Shown in pieces: positions 34,520-43,063 of a DNA stretch of 64,000 nucleotides. Under the pieces are notes generated by a model, which saw nothing but the letters and a program-made list of their open reading frames with translations, made no database searches and was not told the DNA's origin. The translations under genes were made by a program, and so were the position numbers. Each line of letters starts with the position of its first letter. Position 1 is the stretch's first letter. Origin of the DNA: Novosphingobium sp. Chol11 (GTDB lineage Bacteria > Pseudomonadota > Alphaproteobacteria > Sphingomonadales > Sphingomonadaceae); assembly GCF_900218065.1 (NCBI RefSeq), contig NZ_OBMU01000005.1:62001-126000 (forward strand), read 5' to 3'.

Positions 34520-36054
34520 AGCCCGGGATCATCGAGGACGCCGAAGCAGAGCCTGTCGCGACGACGCTGCGGGCACGCCGCATCGGCCTGTCGGCTGCCG
34601 GAAGCGATCTGATCGCGGTCATGCGCCACGACTGTCCCGTCTGCCGCTCGGAAGGTCTTGCGTCCCGCGCGCAGGTCGCGCTGCGCGCCGGCGGGCGGGA
34701 AATCGTCGTCTCGCTGCTGCACAGCTCCGCGGAGACTCCAGCGCCCGGCGAGATCGGCCTCTCCGAATCCGCATGGCAGCGGCTCGGCGTCAGCGATGGC
34801 GATCCGGTCGAGATCGCGCACGCCCAGCCTCTCGCCTCGCTCGCCGAAGTGCGTCGGCGCATCTATGGCAATCGTCTCAGTGACGGGGCTTTTTCAGCGA
34901 TCATCACCGACATCGCCGAGCGACGCTATAGCGATGTCCATCTCTCGGCGTTCGTCACGGCCTGCTCAGCGGTCCCGCTCGATACGGACGAAACGATCAG
35001 CCTGACCAGGGCGATGGTCGATGTCGGCGAGCGATTGCAGTGGCCCGGAACGGTCATCGTCGACAAGCATAGCGTCGGTGGCTTGCCGGGCAATCGCACC
35101 ACGCCGATCATCGTCTCGATCATGGCCGCGGAGGGCCTGATCATGCCCAAGACATCGTCGCGGGCGATCACCTCACCGGCCGGCACGGCGGACACGATGG
35201 AGGTGCTGGCACCTGTCGACCTCGACGTTTCCGCAATCCGCAAGGTGGTCGAGCGCGAAGGCGGCTGCATCGCCTGGGGCGGCGCCGTCAACCTCAGCCC
35301 TGCCGACGATGTGATCATCGGCGTGGAACGGGTGCTCGATATCGATGCCGTCGGGCAGATGGTCGCCTCGGTGCTGTCCAAGAAAATCGCGGCCGGTGCG
35401 ACCCATCTGGTCATCGACATCCCGGTCGGGCCGACCGCCAAGGTACGCGGCGCCGATGCCGCCGACACGCTCGAGCGGGCGCTGAGCTCTGTCGCCCAAG
35501 CCTTCGGGCTTCGCACGCGCGTGATGCGCGGCCCCGGCGCCGAGCCGATCGGACGGGGCATCGGTCCGGCGCTCGAGGCGCAGGATATCCTTGCCGTGCT
35601 CCAGGGGCAGCCGGGCGCCGAGGATCTCGCCCACCGGGCCTGCGAGCTGGCGGGAGGACTGCTTGAGCTCGCGGACGCAGCCCCGGCCCGCGAAGGTTAT
35701 GCGCGTGCGCGGGCGTGCCTCGAAAGCGGCCGGGCCTGGGCCAAGTTCCAACGTATCTGCGAAGCGCAGGGCGGCATGCGGGCTCCACCGGTCGCCCGGT
35801 TCCAACAGGATATGATCGCTCCCTATAGCGGCCGCCTGGTGAGTATCGACAATCGCAAGCTCGCGACGGTCGCGAAGCTTGCCGGCGCGCCGATGGCCAA
35901 GGCCGCCGGCGTCGCGCTGCAGTGTCGGCTGAACCAGATGGTGGATGCCGGGGCTCCCTTGTGTAGCATTCATGCCGAGAGCCCGGGCGAGCTCGACTAT
36001 GCGGCGGCCTATGCGGTGAGCGACGGGCCGATCTTCGGGATTGAAGCGCTATGA
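34516..36054 (+). CDS. Thymidine/AMP phosphorylase-family enzyme
   Basis: A 512-aa pyrimidine-phosphorylase-fold protein with an extra N-terminal domain (about 1-95). This is the long architecture seen in AMP phosphorylases and in DeoA-like proteins near 500 aa. Core motifs are DKHSVGGLPGNRTTP (phosphate loop), SSRAITSPAGTADTME and AWGGAVNLSPADD. It would phosphorolyse nucleosides or nucleoside monophosphates to a base and a (phospho)ribose-1-phosphate. The RNase upstream and PRPP synthetase downstream, each overlapping by 4 nt, suggest recycling of RNA into phosphoribosyl pools. Substrate (thymidine versus NMP) cannot be settled here. Confidence 0.82.
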   Translation: MKPGIIEDAEAEPVATTLRARRIGLSAAGSDLIAVMRHDCPVCRSEGLASRAQVALRAGGREIVVSLLHSSAETPAPGEIGLSESAWQRLGVSDGDPVEIAHAQPLASLAEVRRRIYGNRLSDGAFSAIITDIAERRYSDVHLSAFVTACSAVPLDTDETISLTRAMVDVGERLQWPGTVIVDKHSVGGLPGNRTTPIIVSIMAAEGLIMPKTSSRAITSPAGTADTMEVLAPVDLDVSAIRKVVEREGGCIAWGGAVNLSPADDVIIGVERVLDIDAVGQMVASVLSKKIAAGATHLVIDIPVGPTAKVRGADAADTLERALSSVAQAFGLRTRVMRGPGAEPIGRGIGPALEAQDILAVLQGQPGAEDLAHRACELAGGLLELADAAPAREGYARARACLESGRAWAKFQRICEAQGGMRAPPVARFQQDMIAPYSGRLVSIDNRKLATVAKLAGAPMAKAAGVALQCRLNQMVDAGAPLCSIHAESPGELDYAAAYAVSDGPIFGIEAL

Positions 36055-36959
36055 ACCGTCCCGTGCTGTTCGCGCTGTCTGGCAGCGAGGCCCTGGCACA
36101 GCCGCTATCCGCCGCGCTCGATGCAGAGGTCGGCACGATCGAGCATCGTCAGTTTCCTGACGGGGAAACCTATCTCAGGGTCGGAAACGACGTCAGCGAC
36201 CGCGAGGTCATCCTGCTGTCCAGTCTCGATCATCCGGACGCCAAGCTGTTGCCGCTGCTGTTCGCAGCCGACACCGCGCGCGATCTTGGCGCTCGCAGGA
36301 TCGGGCTCGTCGCCCCTTACCTCGCTTACATGCGCCAGGACATACGCTTCCATGCCGGCGAGGCGGTGACGTCGCGAACCTTTGCTGCGATCCTGTCTCG
36401 CCATCTCGACTGGCTGGTGACGGTCGATCCGCATCTCCATCGCTACCATGAATTGTCGGAAATCTACCGCATCCCAACCCAGGTTGTTCATGCCGCGCCG
36501 TTTTTGGCCTCGTGGATCAAGCGCAATGTCGCTCGCCCGCTGATCATCGGTCCGGACCTGGAAAGCGAACAGTGGGTCTCGCAGGTGGCGGCCGATGCCG
36601 ATGCTCCGTTTCTCGTGTGCGAGAAAATCCGATCCGGCGACCGTCACGTCACCATCTCGATTCCGAATGCCCCAGCGTTTCTCGATCGCCAGCCGGTGCT
36701 GGTCGACGATATCGCCTCATCCGGTCGGACCCTCACCGAGGCGGCGCGCCAACTGGTCGGCATGGGGTTCGCGCGACCGGATTGCGTGGTCGTGCATCCG
36801 CTTTTTGCCGGCGATGCAGCGCAGGTTCTGGGTGGGCTTGTCGAAAGGATCGTCAGCACGAACGCGGTTGCACATGCGTCGAATGATATAGACGTCATGC
36901 CAGCGATCGCGGAGGCCGTTCGCCACCGGATTGAATGGCGTGCTGCGCGTCAGTTCTAA
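36051..36959 (+). CDS. Ribose-phosphate pyrophosphokinase (PRPP synthetase)
   Basis: A 302-aa PRPP synthetase-like protein. The PRPP-binding loop is VLVDDIASSGRTLTEAA, the N-terminal subdomain has FPDGETYLRVGNDVSDREVI and the catalytic region YLAYMRQDIRFHAGEAVTSR. It makes PRPP from ribose 5-phosphate and ATP. It is slightly shorter than housekeeping Prs (about 312 aa) and divergent, as expected for an accessory copy. The ATG overlaps the upstream stop (ATGA). Confidence 0.88.
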   Translation: MNRPVLFALSGSEALAQPLSAALDAEVGTIEHRQFPDGETYLRVGNDVSDREVILLSSLDHPDAKLLPLLFAADTARDLGARRIGLVAPYLAYMRQDIRFHAGEAVTSRTFAAILSRHLDWLVTVDPHLHRYHELSEIYRIPTQVVHAAPFLASWIKRNVARPLIIGPDLESEQWVSQVAADADAPFLVCEKIRSGDRHVTISIPNAPAFLDRQPVLVDDIASSGRTLTEAARQLVGMGFARPDCVVVHPLFAGDAAQVLGGLVERIVSTNAVAHASNDIDVMPAIAEAVRHRIEWRAARQF

Positions 36960-37081
36960 GACGGAAATGAACGCCCGGCAAACGCTGTGCGCGTCCTCAT
37001 CCATTGACCCTAAACGAGTCCGAACCAATCTCCTGAGATCTCCCTTTCGGAGAAAATCGCGGCAGGGAAGGAGGATATGTC

Positions 37082-37258
37082 GTGTCGCACACACGCTCGT
37101 TCATCGATCCCCTCGACGTTGCTGGGCACCTGAAGCTTGAGCCCGAAGTAAAGCGCGCCACCCTGCTATCCTGGGCGTCCGATCGCGCAGCCGTCAAGGG
37201 CCAACCCGCCCCCCTCGCCCGCCGGGCGCCAGTAACCCGCTGCCGGTCGACGATGTGA
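37082..37258 (+). pseudogene. Small conserved alphaproteobacterial protein, frameshifted
   Basis: A GTG with an AGGAGG ribosome-binding site starts a 58-aa frame: FIDPLDVAGHLKLEPEVKR then TLLSWASDRAAVKGQPAP. This is the pattern of a common short alphaproteobacterial protein (DPLDV, then K-R-x-x-L-x-S-W-A-S-D). The family ending appears in a different frame right afterwards (SNPLPVDDVMEA, stop, RWLD), so a frameshift near 37,205-37,225 and an in-frame TAG have broken the gene. The rest of 36,960-37,521 holds no convincing coding sequence. Confidence 0.5.
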
Positions 37259-37433
37259 TGGAAGCGTAGCGATGGCTCGATCGCGCCGAGGGCGGCGCGG
37301 GCAACTCGCATGCATCGTCCGGAGCAGAGACCCGGCAATGAGCCGCAGCGACCGCGGCATTGGTGTGAGCGGAGTAGCCGAACCCTCACAGTTTCGCTGT
37401 CCTTCGCCGTTTTGCCTCGCCAAATTTTTACTC

Positions 37434-37458
37434 TTGACCTGGGACCATAGTCCAACGT
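37434..37458 (+). promoter_or_regulatory. Possible MerR-type promoter/operator relic
   Basis: TTGACC (37434-37439) leads into an imperfect dyad, ACCTGGGAC-CATA-GTCCAACGT, resembling copper-responsive MerR (HmrR/CueR) operators that sit between -35 and -10. The -10 expected 19 nt later is poor (GCAGAG). It may be a degenerate remnant, or may serve the fixJ-like gene at 37522. Weak evidence. Confidence 0.25.
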
Positions 37459-37521
37459 GCAGAGAAGTATCCCTTGAAGCGCTGCCCTCGCGGCACTGCG
37501 TATTGATCGATCTCGGGGGCT

Positions 37522-38157
37522 ATGGGGAACAAGCGCGTCGTGCATATCGTCGATGACGAAGAGACAATACGAAAAGCACTAAGTTTCACGTTGCGGACCG
37601 CAGGGTTTGCCGTAGAAGCCTACGCTTCGGGGCCGGAGTTTCTGTTGAGCGCAGAGGACGCCGAGAAAGGCTGCGTGGTTCTCGACATGCACATGCCCGA
37701 CATGGACGGCCTGCAGGTTCAGGCGGAGCTGACGCGACGCGGTATCGACATGCCCGTCGTGGTGCTGACGGGCAATGGCGATCCTACGCTCGCCGTACAG
37801 GCGATGAAGGCGGGCGCTGCCGACTTTCTCGCCAAACCGGTCGAGAAGGCCGCATTGCTCGGCGCGATCGACCGCGGCTTCAGCTGGCTTGAGAGTATAG
37901 CCCGTCGTGCCTCCGAACAGGCCGACGCTCTTTCGAAAGCCGCGAGACTGACGCAGCGCGAACGGGCCGTTCTGAGAGGAATTTCGCGAGGCTATCCAAA
38001 TAGCCTTATCGCAGATGAACTCGGCGTCACGTCGCGCACGGTCGAGCTGCATCGGGCCAGTCTGATGATCAAACTCAACGCGCAAAGCCTGCCCGACCTG
38101 TTGCGGATCGCTTTCGCCGTCGACCTGCACGAATCGACCGAAAACGGGCACCCCTAA
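37522..38157 (+). CDS. FixJ-type response regulator (orphan)
   Basis: A 211-aa regulator with an N-terminal receiver (acid pocket VDDEE, phospho-acceptor Asp in CVVLDMHMPDMDG, Lys in FLAKPVEKAA) and a C-terminal LuxR/FixJ helix-turn-helix (LTQRERAVLRGISRGYPNSL, SRTVELHRASLMIKL). No kinase gene adjoins it. A FixL-like kinase lies 10 kb downstream with a second FixJ. The motif TGCGTATTGATC at 37497-37508 directly precedes the gene. It ends convergently with the cueR-like gene. Confidence 0.87.
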   Translation: MGNKRVVHIVDDEETIRKALSFTLRTAGFAVEAYASGPEFLLSAEDAEKGCVVLDMHMPDMDGLQVQAELTRRGIDMPVVVLTGNGDPTLAVQAMKAGAADFLAKPVEKAALLGAIDRGFSWLESIARRASEQADALSKAARLTQRERAVLRGISRGYPNSLIADELGVTSRTVELHRASLMIKLNAQSLPDLLRIAFAVDLHESTENGHP

Positions 38158-38183
38158 AATTCTCGGCCGTGCGATGCCGGATG

Positions 38184-38582
38184 CTATGCGGATCGGGCCG
38201 CGGCCAGTTCGGCGATGATCGGACAATCCGGCCGCTCGTCGCCTTGGCAGCGCTCAGCCAGGTCGATTAGCGTGTCGCGCAGCGCCGTCAACGCCTCGGC
38301 TTTGCGCTGAAACTCATCGGCGCGGGCAAGGGCAAGCCGCTTCACCTCCGCGCTGGCACGGCCGGTATTGGCCCAAAGGCTGAGCAACGTGCGGATCTCC
38401 TCGATCGGGAAGCCGAGATCGCGGGCATTGGCGATAAACCGGAGGCGATGGAGGTCGCGCTCGCCATAGTCACGATAGCCAGCACCCCGACGCGCCGGCG
38501 CCGGGATGAGGCCGATCTTTTCATAATGGCGGATCATCCGCTCAGAGACGCCGCTCTGCCGTGACGTCTCGCCGATGTTCAC
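38184..38582 (-). CDS. cueR: CueR-like MerR-family copper regulator
   Basis: A 132-aa MerR-family activator: winged helix [20 protein letters not shown], a dimerisation helix, and a C-terminal metal loop [12 protein letters not shown]. The two-Cys spacing matches the Cu(I)/Ag(I)-sensing CueR loop (C-G-D-x4-D-C-P). The gene follows the Cu-ATPase gene with an ATGA overlap, so regulator and pump share a transcript. Its likely operator is the dyad in the ATPase promoter at 40,972-40,986. Confidence 0.87.
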   Translation of the reverse strand: MNIGETSRQSGVSERMIRHYEKIGLIPAPARRGAGYRDYGERDLHRLRFIANARDLGFPIEEIRTLLSLWANTGRASAEVKRLALARADEFQRKAEALTALRDTLIDLAERCQGDERPDCPIIAELAAARSA

Positions 38583-40936
38583 AGTGCTTTCCGGTTGAGG
38601 CGCAGCGCGTTGGTGACCACGCTCACCGAAGAGAGCGCCATCGCCGCCGCCGCGATAATGGGCGAGAGCAGAATACCGAACAGCGGATAGAGCGCACCCG
38701 CCGCTACGGGCACGCCCGCGACATTGTAGATGAAGGCGAAGACGAGATTCTGGCGGATGTTCGACATGGTCGCTTGGCTGAGCCGCCGCGCCCGGACGAT
38801 GCCAGTCAGGTCGCCCTTGAGCAGCGTGACGCCAGCGCTCTCGATCGCGACGTCGGTGCCGGAACCCATGGCGATGCCGACGTCGGCGGCGGCCAACGCG
38901 GGGGCGTCGTTGACACCGTCGCCGGCCATGGCGACGACCCGCCCCTCGCGCTTGAACCTGGCGACCACGGCGCTCTTCTGATCGGGCAGCACCTCGGCTT
39001 CGACCTCGTCGATGCCCAGGCGTCGGGCGACCGCTTCCGCGGTCGTGCGGTTGTCGCCGGTCAGCATGACCACGCGAATGCCCTCCGCCTTGAGCGCGGC
39101 GAGCGCTTCTGGTGTCGTGGCCTTCACCGGATCGGCGATCGCGAAGGCGCCGCCGACTGTGCCGTCGACCCCGATGAAGATCGCGGTGGCGCCATCCCGG
39201 CGCAGCGCGTCGGCCTGGCTGGCGAGCGCATCGGTCGCAACCCCTTCGTCGGCAAGGAACTGCGCATTGCCGAGGACGATGCGCCGCCCTTCGACCGTGC
39301 CGAGCGCGCCGCGCCCGGTCGGCGAGTCGAAGTCGATGACGTCGCTCGTGACGATGCCGCGATCCTTCGCGGCCTCGACGATTGCCAACGCGAGCGGATG
39401 CTCGGACGCCCGCTCGACCGAGGCGGCAAGACGCAGCAGCTCGGCTTCGTCGAAGCCGGGCGCCGGCACGACCTGGGTGACGGCAGGCCGGCCTTCGGTC
39501 AGCGTGCCTGTCTTGTCGACGACGAGAGTGTCGACCTTCTCCATATGCTCGAGTGCTTCGGCATTTTTGATGAGGACACCGAGCCCGGCGCCGCGGCCGA
39601 CCCCGACCATGATCGACATCGGCGTTGCCAGCCCCAGTGCGCAGGGACAGGCGATGATCAGCACGGCGACCGCCGCCACCAGCCCATAGGCGAAGCGCGG
39701 CTCGGGACCCCAGATGCCCCAGGCGATGAACGCGACGGCCGCGACCGCGATGACCACGGGCACAAACCAGCCCGACACCTGATCGGCCATGCGCTGGATC
39801 GGCGCGCGCGAGCGCTGCGCCTCAGCGACCATCTGGACGATGCGTGCGAGCATGGTATCGCGGCCGACCTTGTCGGCGACGATCACCAGCGCACCGGTCT
39901 GGTTGAGCGTGCCGCCGATCACTGTGTCGGCCTTTGCCTTGGTGACGGGCATGGATTCGCCGGTGACCATCGACTCGTCGAGCGAGGAGCGGCCGTCCTC
40001 GACTACGCCGTCGACCGGCACCTTCTCGCCCGGCCGCACCCGCAGGCGGTCGCCCACCGCAACCAGATCAAGGCTGATTTCCTCTTCGTTCCCATCAGAA
40101 CCGATCCGGCGCGCGGTCTTTGGTGCAAGGTTGAGCAGCGCCTTGATCGCGCCCGAGGTGCGTTCCCGCGCGCGCAGTTCGAGCATCTGGCCGAGCAGCA
40201 CGAGGACGGTGATCACCGCGGCCGCCTCGAAATAGACGGCAACCATGCCGTCCTCGCCGCGGAAGGCCGGCGGGAACAGCTGAGGCGCGAGCGTCGCGAT
40301 GACGCTGTAGATCCAGGCGACCCCGGTCCCCATCGCGATCAGGGTGAACATGTTGAAGTTGCGGGTCTTGAGCGAGGCCCAGCCACGCTCGAAGAACGGC
40401 CAGCCCGCCCACAGCACGACGGGTGTCGCCAGCACGAACTGGATCCATACCGAGATAGACATCGGCACGAGGCGATGGATCGCGGGAAAGACATGCGCGC
40501 CCATCTCGAGGATCAGCACCGGGAGAGCCAGCACGAGGCCGACCCAGAAGCGCCGCGTGAAATCGACTAGCTCGTGGCTGGGGCCGCTGTCGGCGGTCAC
40601 GGTCGCGGGTTCGAGCGCCATGCCGCAGATCGGACAGGACCCGGGATGGTCCTGGCGGATCTCGGGATGCATCGGGCAGGTCCAGATCGTGCCTTCGGGC
40701 GCCGCGACCGGCGGCGTCGGCGGGCCGAGATAGCGCTCGGGATCGGCGATGAATTTGGTCCGGCAGCCCGCGCTGCAGAAATGATAGCTTTCACCGCTAT
40801 GCTCGGCGTGATGCGCCGTGGTCGCCGGGTCGACGGTCATGCCGCAGACCGGGTCCTTGACGCCGGTCGCCGCTTTAGCGGTGCCGTGGCCGCCGCAGCA
40901 ACCGCCGCCATGCGCCGCTCCATGTGTCTCGTTCAT
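38579..40936 (-). CDS. copA: Copper-exporting P1B-type ATPase
   Basis: A 785-aa Cu(I) pump. The N-terminus is unusual: GGGCCGGHG, a YHS-type segment ([11 protein letters not shown] to [12 protein letters not shown]), and a heavy-metal-binding segment [20 protein letters not shown], instead of classical CxxC HMA domains. Core motifs are CPC in [24 protein letters not shown], the SEHPLA His-Pro motif and [11 protein letters not shown]. The ATG at 40936 has AAGGAG 8 nt upstream. The longer frame reads promoter and pseudogene DNA. It exports cytosolic copper for the periplasmic oxidases to handle. Confidence 0.93.
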   Translation of the reverse strand: MNETHGAAHGGGCCGGHGTAKAATGVKDPVCGMTVDPATTAHHAEHSGESYHFCSAGCRTKFIADPERYLGPPTPPVAAPEGTIWTCPMHPEIRQDHPGSCPICGMALEPATVTADSGPSHELVDFTRRFWVGLVLALPVLILEMGAHVFPAIHRLVPMSISVWIQFVLATPVVLWAGWPFFERGWASLKTRNFNMFTLIAMGTGVAWIYSVIATLAPQLFPPAFRGEDGMVAVYFEAAAVITVLVLLGQMLELRARERTSGAIKALLNLAPKTARRIGSDGNEEEISLDLVAVGDRLRVRPGEKVPVDGVVEDGRSSLDESMVTGESMPVTKAKADTVIGGTLNQTGALVIVADKVGRDTMLARIVQMVAEAQRSRAPIQRMADQVSGWFVPVVIAVAAVAFIAWGIWGPEPRFAYGLVAAVAVLIIACPCALGLATPMSIMVGVGRGAGLGVLIKNAEALEHMEKVDTLVVDKTGTLTEGRPAVTQVVPAPGFDEAELLRLAASVERASEHPLALAIVEAAKDRGIVTSDVIDFDSPTGRGALGTVEGRRIVLGNAQFLADEGVATDALASQADALRRDGATAIFIGVDGTVGGAFAIADPVKATTPEALAALKAEGIRVVMLTGDNRTTAEAVARRLGIDEVEAEVLPDQKSAVVARFKREGRVVAMAGDGVNDAPALAAADVGIAMGSGTDVAIESAGVTLLKGDLTGIVRARRLSQATMSNIRQNLVFAFIYNVAGVPVAAGALYPLFGILLSPIIAAAAMALSSVSVVTNALRLNRKAL

Positions 40937-40961
40937 CGCCTCGCTCCTTTCGACGCCTGAC

Positions 40962-40992
40962 GATCTAGGGTCTGACACCGTGTCAGGGTCAA
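40962..40992 (-). promoter_or_regulatory. MerR/CueR-type promoter of the Cu-ATPase operon
   Basis: On the minus strand, TTGACC (40987-40992) and TAGATC (40962-40967) are 19 nt apart, the lengthened spacer diagnostic of MerR-regulated promoters. A perfect 15-bp dyad, CTGACAC-C-GTGTCAG at 40972-40986, fills the spacer. CAATACGTAA (40990-40999) overlaps the -35 and recurs before two other metal genes. Regulation by the CueR-like protein encoded downstream is inferred. Confidence 0.72.
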
Positions 40993-41039
40993 TACGTAAT
41001 CGCCTAAGTGGCCAAATCGGCGGGCCCGTTCGCTTGGCC

Positions 41040-41294
41040 GCCATCAGGCCGGGGAGCACGCCGTCGGCATTGGGCTGGGTATCGTCGATGCCATCGAGCC
41101 GCTGCACGGTCAGGCGGAAGGCGAGCCGCATGAGACCCGTGCTGGCGGCCATAATCGGCGATTACCAGGCGCCAATCCGGGCGCAGCATGGCAAGCATGG
41201 CGGCACGCCACCGCTTCTCCCGCGCCCACAGGCGGATCGCGCGATCATAGTCTTTCGTCGATCCAGTCCCGCGCGGCGGGGTGTACGATTGCAT
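41040..41294 (-). pseudogene. Class I SAM methyltransferase remnant with internal deletion and frameshift
   Basis: The N-terminus (DYDRAIRLWAREKRWRAAML) is that of a common metal-island methyltransferase. The SAM-binding GCGTG region and everything up to the late strand are missing, because the frame jumps from LRPDWR directly to [12 protein letters not shown] shift to the next frame then continues the family C-terminus: [20 protein letters not shown] then [12 protein letters not shown], after which similarity ends. It lies between copD and the Cu-ATPase. Confidence 0.6.
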
Positions 41295-41330
41295 TGGCTT
41301 CTCCCAACGCGAGGCGTTCGAAACGATAAA

Positions 41331-42275
41331 CTACATCGACATGGGTGGCGACAGTGTCCCCAGCCAGGCGACCAGCCCGAGAATGACGATCGCAAGACCG
41401 CCTTCGACGACGAGGCTCGCGCGCAGCAGCGCCTGCGCCCGTGGCGCGTCCTCTTCCTCGATCGCCTGCGCAAGTGCCGGGGTCAGGCGATAACGGTTGA
41501 GCGCGGCCAGGCCCAGCATGCCGGCGAAGAGCAGCAGCTTGGCGATGAGCAGCAGGCCGTAGGTCGACTGCCCGAGAGACGCGATGTTGCCCGGGCCGAC
41601 CAGGAACCAGCCGTTCACCGTCCCGGTCAGGATCAGCAGGGCGACGATGATCGTGCCGACGAAGGAGAAGCCCCGCAGCGCTTCCTCGGCGAGCATGACC
41701 CGGTCCATGTCTTCAGTGGCGAGATCATCGGTTGCGAGCCTGGTAAGAACCAGCGCAAGGAATGCGGCAAGCGCGCCGACCCAGGCGCCCGCGGCGAGCA
41801 GATGGATGAGATCGGCCCCCAGTTGCAGCCAGCCCGCCTCGCCTTCGCCGGCCGCGCCATGCCCGCTCCAGGCGAGGGTCGCGAGTGCGACCGCGCCTGC
41901 CAGAGTGGAGGCGATGAAGGCAGGACGGGATTGCCGGCGATAGAAGGGGATGGAGAGCAGAAGAACGAGGAGCGCGACGAGGCGCGCCTTCAGCGCCGTT
42001 CCCATGGACGTGCCGTTGAACAGCTCTGCGACCATGGAAAGATCAGGCTGGGTGAGCGGCAGCCCGGTCATGGCCGCTGCCTGCAACGCGAACCCCAGCG
42101 CCGACAGCAGGAGGGCGAGACAGGCGAGACCGGCCACCATTGCTACCATCGGCAGATGCCGCTGTACCATCCGGCCGCCGCCGGGCGCATAGAGCGCGAA
42201 CAGCGGCAGGCCGAACAACAGGCCGAGATCGACGTAGAGCGCCCAGCGGACGGCGACGAGTGCCACGTCGTTCAT
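41331..42275 (-). CDS. copD: Copper resistance membrane protein CopD
   Basis: A 314-aa protein with about eight membrane helices and conserved CopD positions: RWALYVDLGLLFGLPLFALY at the start, SGHGAAGEGEAG with HLLAAGAWVGALAAF in the middle, and FVGTIIVALLILTGTVNGW plus YGLLLIAKLLLFAGMLGLAA later. CopD works with periplasmic CopC in copper uptake across the inner membrane. It starts 4 nt after the copC stop, so copC and copD form an operon. Confidence 0.9.
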   Translation of the reverse strand: MNDVALVAVRWALYVDLGLLFGLPLFALYAPGGGRMVQRHLPMVAMVAGLACLALLLSALGFALQAAAMTGLPLTQPDLSMVAELFNGTSMGTALKARLVALLVLLLSIPFYRRQSRPAFIASTLAGAVALATLAWSGHGAAGEGEAGWLQLGADLIHLLAAGAWVGALAAFLALVLTRLATDDLATEDMDRVMLAEEALRGFSFVGTIIVALLILTGTVNGWFLVGPGNIASLGQSTYGLLLIAKLLLFAGMLGLAALNRYRLTPALAQAIEEEDAPRAQALLRASLVVEGGLAIVILGLVAWLGTLSPPMSM

Positions 42276-42279
42276 GGCG

Positions 42280-42657
42280 TCACTTGACGGTAAAGGCGAG
42301 ATTGCCCTGGATGCGGTGCGTGTCGGTCGAGACGACGTGCCAGGCGACCTGATAGCTGCCCGCCATGAGCGGCTTGGCGAGCGTCAGCACGAGCGTCTTG
42401 TCGCCTTCGACGGACGTCTTGAAGCCGGTTACCGCCATGCGGTGGTTGGGCATGCCGGGCATGCCGGTCATCACGATCTCGGCGCCCGACAGCTTCGGCA
42501 TCAGACCTTCACTGAAGGTGAGCGTTATACGCGACGGCGCCGAGACGCTGGCGTTCGCGGCGGGCGTCGAGGACACAAGCTTGGGATGCGCGTAGGCCGG
42601 AGCAGAAACACTCAGGCCGACGGCGGCGATAACTGCGAGAGGCGAAAAGAAACGCAT
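42280..42657 (-). CDS. copC: Periplasmic copper chaperone CopC
   Basis: A 125-aa exported protein. The signal peptide ends SAPAYA, leaving His as mature residue 1 (HPKLVSSTPA), a key Cu(II) ligand of CopC. A Met/His cluster (MTGMPGMPNHRM) and the second Cu(II) site (WHVVSTDTHR) follow in an immunoglobulin-like beta fold. It is divergent from cnrY. A promoter-like pair CCCCTC/AATACG lies 31-57 nt upstream, and an AGGAGAA ribosome-binding site precedes the ATG. Confidence 0.92.
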   Translation of the reverse strand: MRFFSPLAVIAAVGLSVSAPAYAHPKLVSSTPAANASVSAPSRITLTFSEGLMPKLSGAEIVMTGMPGMPNHRMAVTGFKTSVEGDKTLVLTLAKPLMAGSYQVAWHVVSTDTHRIQGNLAFTVK

Positions 42658-42687
42658 TGGAACATTCTCCTGTAGATCCCATGAGAC

Positions 42688-42714
42688 AATACGCAGCCCG
42701 AGCCCCCACCCCTC
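42688..42714 (-). promoter_or_regulatory. Candidate ECF-sigma promoter of copCD
   Basis: On the minus strand GAGGGG (42709-42714) and CGTATT (42688-42693) are separated by exactly 15 nt. The same pair at the same spacing occurs before the multicopper oxidase gene, and with small changes before cnrY and the DUF411 gene. The -10-like element ends about 30 nt before the copC ATG. Assignment to the CnrH-like sigma factor encoded 1 kb away is inferred. Confidence 0.5.
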
Positions 42715-42739
42715 GCAATTATTCTTTTCAATCTACAGC

Positions 42740-42766
42740 AAGGGTTCCTGGACCATCGTGCGTATT
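42740..42766 (+). promoter_or_regulatory. Candidate ECF-sigma promoter of cnrYXH
   Basis: AAGGGT (42740-42745), 15 nt, CGTATT (42761-42766): a close variant of the copC and copA pattern, ending 24 nt before the cnrY ATG. Autoregulation of an ECF sigma operon by its own product is the usual arrangement. This site and the copC site point away from each other across a small divergent region. Confidence 0.5.
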
Positions 42767-42790
42767 GATGGATGAAGACGGAGAAGCACC

Positions 42791-43063
42791 ATGGATGAAC
42801 TTGACCACCTGCTCTCGCGGTTGCGCGATGCGCCTCTCGATCCCAGGCTCGGCGGCCTGGAAAGCCGGGTCATGGCGGAAATAGCGCGCATCCGGGCCAT
42901 ACCAAGCCTTGGCGCTATGACGTTCGGCATCGCGGCCGCAACCGCGCTGTTCATCGGAATTGCCGGCTCGGCAGTTTCGACACGGTCTGCTGATGCCAAA
43001 CCGCTATCGCCCTTCGATGCTCGGCTCGCGCTTGCGCCCTCGACGCTGCTGAGCTCGCAGTGA
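42791..43063 (+). CDS. CnrY-like anti-sigma factor
   Basis: A 90-aa protein with a cytoplasmic N-terminus (MDELDHLLSRLRDAPLDPRL), a single membrane helix (about 45-63, FGIAAATALFIGIAGSAV) and a short periplasmic tail. It precedes a CnrX-like sensor and an ECF sigma gene in the exact cnrY-X-H order, which supports the role more than its divergent sequence does. The N-terminus would clamp the sigma factor until the sensor binds metal. A GGAGAAG ribosome-binding site lies 6 nt before the ATG. Confidence 0.75.
   Translation: MDELDHLLSRLRDAPLDPRLGGLESRVMAEIARIRAIPSLGAMTFGIAAATALFIGIAGSAVSTRSADAKPLSPFDARLALAPSTLLSSQ

Noticed and set aside
38561-40570. 669-codon plus-strand open frame
   Set aside because: It is the antisense shadow of the Cu-ATPase gene, rich in Arg, Asp and His as expected from GC-rich mirror frames.
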